Part shown: one piece after another, positions 10,475 through 18,964 of the stretch
Layout of the letters: each line of letters begins with the position of its first letter
Numbering within the stretch: position 1 is the stretch's first letter
NCBI GenBank assembly: GCA_018396695.1
Contig: JAGTQU010000006.1
Span: 4,137-68,136, forward strand
Length of the DNA stretch: 64,000 bases
Reading direction: 5' to 3'
DNA from: Candidatus Bathyarchaeota archaeon
Lineage (GTDB): Archaea > Thermoproteota > Bathyarchaeia > TCS64
Notes under the pieces: model-generated
What the model was told of the DNA's origin: nothing
Seen by the model: the letters and a program-made list of their open reading frames with translations, nothing else
The model's database searches: none
Translations under genes and position numbers: made by a program

Positions 10475-11947
10475 TCATTTCATCGCTTCTACTGCCTTTC
10501 TCCCTAGGTCTCTGACGAGGGAGACGGCGTATTCGAAGTCGCTCTTTCTACTCCTGTGGTTTGTCACTGCAGCTCTTAAGGAATATTTTCCTTTCACGGT
10601 CGTATCGCTGAACATCCAGAAGATCACGTCGTTAATCCCCTGAGAAATCGTCTTGTTGAGCTTCTCTAATGCTTCCTCAGATAAACCTCCAGGATTATAT
10701 CTGAAGCATACCACGTTACTGATTACGGGCGCTGTAAACTCCAAGTCTCCGCTCTCTTCTATGAGCTTAGCTAGATACTTTGCCTGGTCAAGATTCTTCT
10801 GGATTAGCCGGCTGAATCTCCTCCGCCCGTAAGCCCTCAGAATCATGTAAGCATTGAGGCTTCGAAACTCTCTGCTCAACGGTAGGGCTAGGTTGTGAGG
10901 ATTGCTGAGATGGTCTCCCTGAGCTTTTACACGGTCGAAGCCTGATTTGAGATATCGGGCTTCGTGACCGTATACGAAAGTCGCGTAGTGGGATAATTTA
11001 TCCTTAATCAGGGTGCATCCGATGCCGTATGGCATATACATCCACTTATGGAGGTCTACAGCTATAGAGTCGGCTCTCTCCATTCCATCAGCAAGATGCC
11101 TATGGTTTTCGCTGAGCTTCACCCAGGCTCCGAATGCTCCATCGACATGTAGCCACATATTCTCCTTTAACGCCAATTCTGCTAAAGCGTTGAAGTCGTC
11201 GAAGGCCCCAGTATCCACAGTTCCAGCGTTGCCGACTATGCAGAACGGGTGACATCCCGCCTTCTTATCTTCTTCTATCGCTTCCACAAGCTTATTTATC
11301 TTGATGCGGTAGTTGTCGTCGGTTGGGATCCACCTTAGGTTCTCGTTCCCTATGCCTAGAAGCTCCACACTTCTCTCAAGGCAGTGGTGCCCACCGTCGC
11401 CCACGTAGAGAGTCATCTTACTCGGAAGACCTTGCATACCTTTCGCTTTCATGTCTACCCTTGCCTTCGAGTTTCGGGCGACGGCTAAAGCAGTAAAGTT
11501 TGCTTCAGATCCTCCGCTTACGATGACCCCTCCAGCCTCCTTAGGGTAGTCTAGCATCTGCTTAATCCATTCAATGACTTGATTATGGACGAGACCTGCA
11601 GAGTTTAGGGCTTCGAGATTGGAGTTCACGCCTCCGCGTAGAAGCTCAGCCATCATGCCGAAAGGGGAACCCGTACCTACTACAGCTCCCCAGAACCTTG
11701 GTCTAATATTATTATTCAATAGATGTGGTAGAATGCTCTTCTTAAAGACCTTATACGCCTCTTCTTCTCCCTCCCCGTCTTCTGGTAGTGGTGAGCATAT
11801 ATTCATAAAGGCACTCTGAGTAGGGAAACTCGAGGTATTCTCGGAGATGTTTTGCTGATAATCTATCATATCATCCAGTATCTTGTGTGCAAGTCTTCTG
11901 AAGCCGTCCCAATCATCAGGATCTAAGCTCAAATAATCATAGTCCAT
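10475..11947 (-). CDS. PLP-dependent group II (aromatic amino acid type) decarboxylase
   Basis: VSGGSEANFTALAVAR, HVDGAFGAW, AVDLHKWMYMPYGIGC (PLP lysine). Confidence 0.88.
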   Translation of the reverse strand: MDYDYLSLDPDDWDGFRRLAHKILDDMIDYQQNISENTSSFPTQSAFMNICSPLPEDGEGEEEAYKVFKKSILPHLLNNNIRPRFWGAVVGTGSPFGMMAELLRGGVNSNLEALNSAGLVHNQVIEWIKQMLDYPKEAGGVIVSGGSEANFTALAVARNSKARVDMKAKGMQGLPSKMTLYVGDGGHHCLERSVELLGIGNENLRWIPTDDNYRIKINKLVEAIEEDKKAGCHPFCIVGNAGTVDTGAFDDFNALAELALKENMWLHVDGAFGAWVKLSENHRHLADGMERADSIAVDLHKWMYMPYGIGCTLIKDKLSHYATFVYGHEARYLKSGFDRVKAQGDHLSNPHNLALPLSREFRSLNAYMILRAYGRRRFSRLIQKNLDQAKYLAKLIEESGDLEFTAPVISNVVCFRYNPGGLSEEALEKLNKTISQGINDVIFWMFSDTTVKGKYSLRAAVTNHRSRKSDFEYAVSLVRDLGRKAVEAMK

Positions 11948-12511
11948 ACAAATTCACCCTAATAGATTTCCATCGTCAAATATATCTTATGGCGAATCTA
12001 AAATGAGCAGAATCAAACTGTTAAAACCTTGTCTCAAAGAGAGTCTAGACTAGTATTGAAGGGCGCTTATCAGTTTCCGAGTTATCCCCTAGAATAAGAT
12101 AAATTAGATAAACTAACCAGAGATCCAAACTGAATATTTTCGGCAATAATGTTTAACTCAAGGTTTACGTCAGTTTCAACTTTGAACGAACTATACCCGC
12201 CGAAAACTTGAAAACAAGTCTAACCAATATCTAAGAATTTCAAAGATTCGAGGCTGATGAAAGCCTTAGCACATGGAACTAGAGGCGTTTTACGAAGCAG
12301 GCGGAGCATATTAGTCGAAGTTCTAGATACCTTAAGAGTTTGTAAAACAATGGTTAGGGCACTTAATATAACGGAGGATATGAAGAAGATAATGTTTTAG
12401 GCGTTTTAACAACCCTACTCCTAGCCTTCATGCCACAATCGATCTCAAATGCCTCTTCAATCAAAAACATGGTAACAAAATAGCCCCGAAAATCAGCCTT
12501 AATTTTCTATT

Positions 12512-13255
12512 CTAAAATATTATTCGGCAGCTTACATTAAAGCTTCTGAATTTTGAGGAGAGCAGTCTCCCCATCTCGTGGAAGAAGCTATCACTACGCT
12601 TATCTTCTAAACCATATTTTTTATACACCCAGTCACCGTAATGGTAGTTTAGCCGATCGACTATCACATAGTCTACATTCGGGGCGAGAAGTTCAGGGAG
12701 ATTCTCAGCTCCAGGGAGAACAGGGGCTATCATAGCATAGGTTCTAATACCTGCCAGATGAAGCCTCTCAAGAGCCTTAATCCTATCCTCGATCGGCGGG
12801 GCTTTAGGCTCGAATATTCTCCTAACTCCATCATCAGCCGTTGTCACGGTGAACCCGACCTCAAAAGCTTCCGCTTCTCTGATAACATCCATATCTCGCA
12901 AAACAAGTGGAGAACGGGTTTGAATAATAGCCGGCCAGCTATGCCTTCTTAGTATCTCAAGGCACCTCCTAGTTAGCTCGTATTTTTCCTCTAGAGGCTG
13001 GTACGGATCGCATACTCCGCTAACCCAAACTCTTCCACGTTTTTTCTTAATAATTTCAGCTGAGAGGAGTGCTGGAGCATTAATCTTCACGTCAACAAAC
13101 TCGCCCCAACGCTCCTGGTGTCCTGTGAATCTCTTCATAAACCTTGCATAACAGTAGGTACACCCATGTTGGCATCCAGTGTAGGGATTCACAACGTAAT
13201 CATAAACTTTAGATTCGTTGAGAATATGCTTGGCTTTAACTTCTTTGATGATCAT
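12512..13255 (-). CDS. SPL-family (spore photoproduct lyase-like) radical SAM protein
   Basis: NPYTGCQHGCTYCYARFMKRF (CxxxCxxC) and WVSGVCDPYQPLE. Confidence 0.85.
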   Translation of the reverse strand: MIIKEVKAKHILNESKVYDYVVNPYTGCQHGCTYCYARFMKRFTGHQERWGEFVDVKINAPALLSAEIIKKKRGRVWVSGVCDPYQPLEEKYELTRRCLEILRRHSWPAIIQTRSPLVLRDMDVIREAEAFEVGFTVTTADDGVRRIFEPKAPPIEDRIKALERLHLAGIRTYAMIAPVLPGAENLPELLAPNVDYVIVDRLNYHYGDWVYKKYGLEDKRSDSFFHEMGRLLSSKFRSFNVSCRIIF

Positions 13256-13455
13256 GTTTAATCCTTCTTAATCTAGGATGCTGAAACCCTCCTACGAGTT
13301 ATAGGTAGCCATTCATCTAACTCCAACTTCAACTTCCTCGCTGAGCGGTTCAGCCTCATTAAACTCTAAACTCATTTTCAAGACATGATAAAAGATTTCC
13401 TCAATCTTAAACCCTTCATTGAAAGGCATGAATATAAAAACTAGACCGCTTTTTT

Positions 13456-14409
13456 TTACCTGAAGACGTGTCCTCTGCCTTCGAGAAATCTCTGCACATC
13501 CTCAAATGATGGAATTGCTTCAACGTCTCCACGTACAGTGATGCATAAAGCTCCAGCCGCGTTCGCTATCTCCAGAGACTTCTCGATACTAAAATTTCTC
13601 AGCATCGATGAAAGAAACGCTGCATCAAAGGAGTCTCCCGCACCTATCGTGTCTACAACTGGAACTTTAAATGCTGCTTTCATCACTGCTTCCTCAGAAT
13701 TAGCCGCATATGCTCCCCGCTCCCCCATCTTTACCACAACTATCTTTGGTCCCATGGACAGAAACATCTCAGCTGCCTTGCTGGGCTCGCTCTCGCCTAT
13801 AAGAATCCCGGCGTCTTCAGTATCAGTAAAAAGGATGTCAACCTTTTCAAAATACTTTGAGACGATTCTCCTAGCTTCATCAGGACTCCAAAGCTTAAGC
13901 CTGATATTGGTGTCGAAGGATATCTTGACTCCAGCTTCCTCAGCAACTTTGAAAGCTCTATCTACTGCACGCCGACACGATTCACTGAGGGCTAGCGTAA
14001 CTCCAGTCGTGTGAAACACCTTGGCTGACGAAATATAATTCTGATCAACGTCTTCAGGAGAGATTTTGCTTGCCGCCGACCCCTTTCTATAATAATAGAC
14101 AACGCTCTTACCTGGTACAGGGTAGTCTCTCTGTACAAAATATAAGCCCGTCGGAGCCTCATGATCGAACCTCACATGCGAAACGTCTACTCCTTCCCCC
14201 TTAAGAAAATTGTAGATAAATCTGCCGAACTCGTCTGAACCAAGTCTACTCACCCAACCTGCAGAGTGCCCCATCCTTACAGCACCGACTGCAACATTTG
14301 ACTCCGTCCCGGCTGAGTGTTTCTCAAAGTAGTTAACGTATCTAAGAGGACCTGATGTGAACGCATTCAGCTGGATCATCGTCTCCCCCATAGTAACAAT
14401 ATCAACCAA
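13456..14409 (-). CDS. kdgK: PfkB-family sugar kinase, probable 2-keto-3-deoxygluconate kinase
   Basis: VDTIGAGDSFDAAFLS PfkB signature, GTESNVAVGAVRMG; adjacent to KDPG aldolase. Confidence 0.8.
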   Translation of the reverse strand: MVDIVTMGETMIQLNAFTSGPLRYVNYFEKHSAGTESNVAVGAVRMGHSAGWVSRLGSDEFGRFIYNFLKGEGVDVSHVRFDHEAPTGLYFVQRDYPVPGKSVVYYYRKGSAASKISPEDVDQNYISSAKVFHTTGVTLALSESCRRAVDRAFKVAEEAGVKISFDTNIRLKLWSPDEARRIVSKYFEKVDILFTDTEDAGILIGESEPSKAAEMFLSMGPKIVVVKMGERGAYAANSEEAVMKAAFKVPVVDTIGAGDSFDAAFLSSMLRNFSIEKSLEIANAAGALCITVRGDVEAIPSFEDVQRFLEGRGHVFR

Positions 14410-14430
14410 ATCGATCCGCCTCTAATATCT

Positions 14431-15129
14431 TCAGCCTTTTTTCCTCTTAGCTTCTTTTATCCATTCGAGGCACTGTTTCACATTTTCCCTTATAGCTTCA
14501 AAATTTCGCTCCATAACTAAATCTCTGTTGACAAGCTCTGAACCTACGTTTAAAGCAACAGCGCCCGCCTCAATCCATTTCATAACCTCTTCCCGGTTAA
14601 ATTTGACTCCTCCTGAAGGCATTAACAGCGTACGTGGAGAAGGTCCGAGGATAGCCTTAACGAACATCGGTGTCAAAACGCAGGCTGGGAATAGCTTGAC
14701 AAGTTCGATCCCCATTTCTTCAGCTTCGGAGATCTCTGTCGGTGTCATACAGCCAGGTATATACAATACTCTACGGCGGTGGCAGATTTTTGCAACTTCA
14801 GAGTTAAATGAGGGTCCGACTATGAAATTTGCACCCGAGTTAATGTATTGAGAGGCTGTTGAGGGTTCGATGATTGTACCTGCTCCAAGGATTGCATCCT
14901 TATACTCGGCGTCGCACCACTTTAAAAGATTATTGAAAACGTCTAAAGCTCTATCGCCACGGTTAGTAAACTCTATTGTTTTGGCTCCTCCTTCTAAACA
15001 AGCCTTCACAACGTTTTTTGCTATTTCAAAGTCTCCCTCAAAGAAGACGGGTAACAATCCTGTATTGAGTATCTTTTCCAATACTCTGTGTTTTGAGGAC
15101 TTGGACATGATTATATCATATCTTAACAT
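14431..15129 (-). CDS. KDPG/KHG aldolase (Eda family)
   Basis: EFTNRGDRALDVF, GAGTI, VGPSFN, VKLFPA, LMPSGGV motifs. Confidence 0.85.
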   Translation of the reverse strand: MLRYDIIMSKSSKHRVLEKILNTGLLPVFFEGDFEIAKNVVKACLEGGAKTIEFTNRGDRALDVFNNLLKWCDAEYKDAILGAGTIIEPSTASQYINSGANFIVGPSFNSEVAKICHRRRVLYIPGCMTPTEISEAEEMGIELVKLFPACVLTPMFVKAILGPSPRTLLMPSGGVKFNREEVMKWIEAGAVALNVGSELVNRDLVMERNFEAIRENVKQCLEWIKEAKRKKG

Positions 15130-15322
15130 AACTATATTTTTTAAGATTCGCGAAATGTGAGATTTTCACTGTCTAACTTTTCCACAAATATAAGGATCAA
15201 TTCTCATGGGTCGGAACCTTTTTGGATTTAATTTTAGAAAAGGGTTTTTCTTAATGCGAATAAGCCATCGAATTTCTCTGTTCCCAGTAAATCTTTGAAT
15301 AAAATAGGTTTTAAACATAAGC

Positions 15323-15886
15323 CTATTCGCTTCTGAGGACCCCTCTTTTTTTAACTGCTTTAGCAAGAGCATAGCCTACAGGTATGGTGTAAAGTGTAAT
15401 AGTGGCATTAAATAATGCTATTAAAGGGAGATAAGCAGTAACGATTTCAAAAGGAATACCGAATCCGAGTGGAGGAGGATAAGGTAATAAGGTTCCGTTA
15501 ATTAAAGTCATCGCAGTAACCCTTAAAGCTAAGCCTAATCCTGTGGAAGCAGTTAGTTCTCGTAAACCGCTACTTCGATTGCTTTTGCTCGAAAGCTTTA
15601 CAGCCGACACGATGCCGAAAAGCATACTCAAAACAGCTGCGAGATTGTAGAAAGGCCCTGTAGGAAGTGCTCCAGGGAAGACGATCAAAAGCACGAGCGT
15701 ATTCACAAAAGATATTATGATCCCAGTTTTGAAACAATAAAGCAGAGTCACAGCTACGATAGGGATCTCCCAGATCTGGTATATTAGGAAAGGCGCATAT
15801 GGAGCAGGGATTTTAAACGGGGAAAGGTTCAGTACGACTGTTAAGGCTGTAAAGACTATTATTATCGAAATATTCTTGGTGTCCAT
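15323..15886 (-). CDS. Integral membrane protein, probable ECF transporter S component
   Basis: Small polytopic protein with IPAPYAPFLIYQIWEIPIVAVTLLYCFKTG, like ECF S components. Confidence 0.55.
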   Translation of the reverse strand: MDTKNISIIIVFTALTVVLNLSPFKIPAPYAPFLIYQIWEIPIVAVTLLYCFKTGIIISFVNTLVLLIVFPGALPTGPFYNLAAVLSMLFGIVSAVKLSSKSNRSSGLRELTASTGLGLALRVTAMTLINGTLLPYPPPLGFGIPFEIVTAYLPLIALFNATITLYTIPVGYALAKAVKKRGVLRSE

Positions 15887-15931
15887 ATCTTTTCCTTTGT
15901 GAGCTAGAGTATAAATATTTAAAAGTAACTA

Positions 15932-16159
15932 CTAATTTTTAGGTAGATTTCTCAGCCAAAAATCCACTGAAAGGGAAAAGAATGGGTGTGGTTCTGCTCT
16001 AGGTTTAATCCAGTAAGCAAGTTTCTCTTTTATGGATTCTAGCTCATCTATGTTTTGCCTCAATCTTTCAAGCTCAGAATCGATTTGGCTGAAGATTCTT
16101 CTATCCCTTCAGAAACCCATCTTTTTCTCCAACCCTTCTACTCTCTTTTCAAAAATCAT
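15932..16159 (-). pseudogene. Coiled-coil-like ORF interrupted by one in-frame TGA
   Basis: Minus-strand frame MIFEKRVEGLEKKMGF*RDRRIFSQIDSELERLRQNIDELESIKEKLAYWIKPRAEPHPFFSLSVDFWLRNLPKN*; TGA at 16109-16111. Confidence 0.4.
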
Positions 16160-16345
16160 TTACAATGGAGTATCTTAGATTTGTATATCCTTCATCTTTA
16201 TATAAATGAGACGATGATGTCCAAATATAGACTATTTTAGAAACTCGCCATAAGAAGTTCTAAAAAACAACAAATCTAGTCATAAGAAAGGGTTTAAGAT
16301 TAAACGTAACGGCGATGAGATTATGACGTAAAGAGACATAATAAA

Positions 16346-16942
16346 TTAGATCCTTTTCACTCTGCTACCCTTATCAGTTAATTCTACTAATCTACCCTTT
16401 AAACTAGGCTGATACTTCTTAATCTTCTTTATCAGTTCCTCGGGTTCTTTAGGAGAAATCATATAAACCTTCTCTTCAGTTATCAACAATATAATGATGT
16501 CTTCGGTGTTGGTATAATCTAAAAACTTGAATCCATTCTTCCTCAGAGACTCTATCGCCATCCTTTCTTGCTGAATAACCTCTCTGGGGATCCTGCCTTT
16601 AGACTTGACATATACTTCAACTTCTCTTATTTCACGAAAGGATAAGGTTACAGGCTTCTTATAAATCCGGTAGATGGTAAGCTTGTCACGGCTTAACTCA
16701 TATCGGCTCGTATAAATAGGAGCATTTCTGGGCATGTAGAAACCGACAAAAAAGCTAAGGACGATTATGACAAGGTTACTCATGAAATCTATTGAGAGAA
16801 TAGGGAGACCAGCCAATAAACCGCTGACAGTGTAGAAGAGGATCATTGAGAAAATGGAGATATTTATCACAGGAACGAAGGTTCCTAAAAACCTTCTCTT
16901 CCTATCCAGCGGACACTCAGCGATAAACTCCTTTTTACTCAA
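16346..16942 (-). CDS. Hypothetical membrane protein (PH-like cytoplasmic part)
   Basis: Two TM segments followed by YTSRYELSRDKLTIYRIYKKPVTLSFREIREVEV. Confidence 0.55.
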   Translation of the reverse strand: MSKKEFIAECPLDRKRRFLGTFVPVINISIFSMILFYTVSGLLAGLPILSIDFMSNLVIIVLSFFVGFYMPRNAPIYTSRYELSRDKLTIYRIYKKPVTLSFREIREVEVYVKSKGRIPREVIQQERMAIESLRKNGFKFLDYTNTEDIIILLITEEKVYMISPKEPEELIKKIKKYQPSLKGRLVELTDKGSRVKRI

Positions 16943-17032
16943 ACCATCTCTTAATTAAGCCTCTAAGCTTCTTAATTTTTAAGGTATCGAAAAAGATGCA
17001 AAAGATTAGAGAGTGTAAAAGGGGAAAGTTAG

Positions 17033-17572
17033 GTGATGACTGTAAAGATTCTCAGACTAGGTCATAGACCCTCAAGGGATAAACGCGTTACAACTCACCT
17101 TCTCCTAGCCGCCCGCGCACTAGGCGCGTCAGGTGCCATCTATACAGGTGTCAAAGACGATCAGCTAGAAAAGAGAATTCAGGGAATAAACTTGAGCTGG
17201 GGTGGATGCTTCGAAATATCCTTTGCCAAGGACTGGTCTAAAGAGATCAAAAGCTGGAAAAAACATGGGAAAGTAGTTCATCTGACGATGTACGGTTTAT
17301 CAATCAAAAAGGTTATCGAGGAAATAAGGCGAGACGAATCCGATAAACTCATTATAGTTGGAGGAGCCAAGGTTCCTGGAGAGGTCTTCAACATAGCTGA
17401 CTGGAACGTGTCTATAACTTCTCAACCCCACTCAGAGGTGAGCGCATTGGCAATCTTCCTTCATGAGTTATTCGATGGAAACGAGCTGAACTTAACATTC
17501 GAAAAAGCCAGGTTGAGGATAGTCCCTCAGGGGCAAGGGAAAAAGGTCATAGAATCTCAGGATAATGTTTAA
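17033..17572 (+). CDS. tRNA (cytidine(56)-2'-O)-methyltransferase (aTrm56)
   Basis: ILRLGHRPSRDKRVTTHLLLAARALGA...VVHLTMYGL...IIVGGAKVPGEVFNIADWNVSITSQPHSEVSALAIFL. Confidence 0.92.
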   Translation: MMTVKILRLGHRPSRDKRVTTHLLLAARALGASGAIYTGVKDDQLEKRIQGINLSWGGCFEISFAKDWSKEIKSWKKHGKVVHLTMYGLSIKKVIEEIRRDESDKLIIVGGAKVPGEVFNIADWNVSITSQPHSEVSALAIFLHELFDGNELNLTFEKARLRIVPQGQGKKVIESQDNV

Positions 17573-17623
17573 AGATTTAAGTCTCGCATCAACCCTATTT
17601 AATGTAGGAGTGAACTCAATACT

Positions 17624-18136
17624 TTGGATAGCGGCGTCAGCTACGACACTCTACTAGAAATAGCAAGGGTCATTGGAGGGGAGGAAGGAGCGAAGATACT
17701 CGAGATACTCCATGAAGTCGGAGATATCACAGTTGAAGAACTCGCAGAAAAGACAGGGATCGAAGTAAATACTATTCGTAAGCTCCTATACAAGTTTTAT
17801 AATCACAGCATAATCACCTCGAGAAGATTCAGAGATAAAGAAACTGGATGGTTCATCTTCCAGTGGAGGCTGCAGCCTGAGCTCTTATCCGCCTTTATAC
17901 AAGGGCTCAAGCAGAAGATTTTGAAGAAGCTTCAAGTCAAACTTGAATACGAGCTTAATCACGAGTTTTATCACTGCGGAAACCCTAGTTGCCCCAAAAT
18001 ACCATTTGAAGAAGCTATGGAGGTAGTTTTCCACTGTCCTGTCTGCAATTCTCCGCTGAAACCCTTAAACAATACAAAGACCATAGACTTTCTAAAAAGA
18101 AAGATATCTGAGATTGAGGAGGAGCTAAAGAATTGA
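17624..18136 (+). CDS. tfe: Transcription factor E (TFE alpha)
   Basis: N-terminal winged helix TVEELAEKTGIEVNTIRKLLYKF and zinc ribbon CGNPSCPK...FHCPVCNSPL. Confidence 0.9.
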   Translation: MDSGVSYDTLLEIARVIGGEEGAKILEILHEVGDITVEELAEKTGIEVNTIRKLLYKFYNHSIITSRRFRDKETGWFIFQWRLQPELLSAFIQGLKQKILKKLQVKLEYELNHEFYHCGNPSCPKIPFEEAMEVVFHCPVCNSPLKPLNNTKTIDFLKRKISEIEEELKN

Positions 18137-18666
18137 ACCTTCCTACACGTGAAGAAGCGATAAAACTCATGTTCGAAGCTGGGTGTAGTCAGTCAGTCGT
18201 CGACCATTGTCTAATAGTATCCAAAGTCGCATTGAATCTTGTTCAGGAGCTTAAAATCCATGGAATTCAAGTCGATTCAATGCTCGTAGAGATAGGTGCA
18301 TTAATGCATGACATAGGGAGGTCGAAAACACACTCAGTGGAGCACGGAGTAGCTGGAGGAGAAGTCGCTCGAAAAAAAGGTTTACCAGAACCCCTCGCCA
18401 AGATAATAGAGAGACATGTCGGAGCAGGGATCACAGAAGACGAGGCAGAGAGAATCGGCTTAAAACGAGGCAACTATGTCCCTGAAACCCTGGAGGAGAA
18501 GATAGTCGCCTATGCAGATAAACTCGTAGAAGGGTCCAGACAAGTAGACCTCGAAGTAACTGTCGAAAAATTCAGGAAAGAACTAGGTGAAGATCATCCC
18601 GTCGTTGAGAGGTTGAGATCGCTCCAAAATGAGATAGTTAGCCTACTCGAAGTAAATAGCTTATAA
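18133..18666 (+). CDS. HD-domain phosphohydrolase (TIGR00295-like)
   Basis: ALMHDIGRSKTHSVEHGVAGGEVARKKGLPEPLAKIIERHVGAGIT; overlaps the TFE stop. Confidence 0.85.
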   Translation: MNLPTREEAIKLMFEAGCSQSVVDHCLIVSKVALNLVQELKIHGIQVDSMLVEIGALMHDIGRSKTHSVEHGVAGGEVARKKGLPEPLAKIIERHVGAGITEDEAERIGLKRGNYVPETLEEKIVAYADKLVEGSRQVDLEVTVEKFRKELGEDHPVVERLRSLQNEIVSLLEVNSL

Positions 18667-18702
18667 ACTCATCATCTAAATTCTAATCCTGAATTAAGAA
18701 GA

Positions 18703-18777
18703 GGGCCGGTCGTCTAGTTTGGTCGGGATGCCGCCCTTACGAGGCGGAGGTCGCCGGTTCAAGTCCGGCCCGGCCCA
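18703..18777 (+). tRNA. tRNA-Val (TAC)
   Basis: Acceptor GGGCCGG/CCGGCCC; anticodon arm CCGCC-CTTACGA-GGCGG; T arm GCCGG-TTCAAGT-CCGGC; discriminator A; CCA not encoded. Confidence 0.96.
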
Positions 18778-18964
18778 CTTTTCAACACTGTGTTGGAGCA
18801 TCGCTTCCAGAAAAGTTAGTAATTATGTCTTGCCTAGCTATTTCGTTAGTTCTCGAGTGCTAGAGTCATACAAAGTTTAGATCCGTCAATTCATTAAAAA
18901 TAGAACTTTACTCGAATTAAGAAAGTCTTTTTTCTTCTAAGCATCGAATATTGATGATTCCTAT

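Noticed and set aside
15166-15372. 68-aa minus-strand ORF overlapping the 3' end of the ECF-like membrane protein gene
   Set aside because: Overlaps a better-supported gene in another frame and has no recognisable domain.
16109-16111. TGA as selenocysteine codon in the coiled-coil ORF
   Set aside because: No SECIS-like element recognised, no selenoprotein family similarity, and no evidence of Sec machinery in the window.
18703-18777. tRNA-Val as an integration site of a mobile element
   Set aside because: No integrase, no duplicated tRNA 3' end noticed, and flanking genes (HD domain, iorA) look like normal chromosome.
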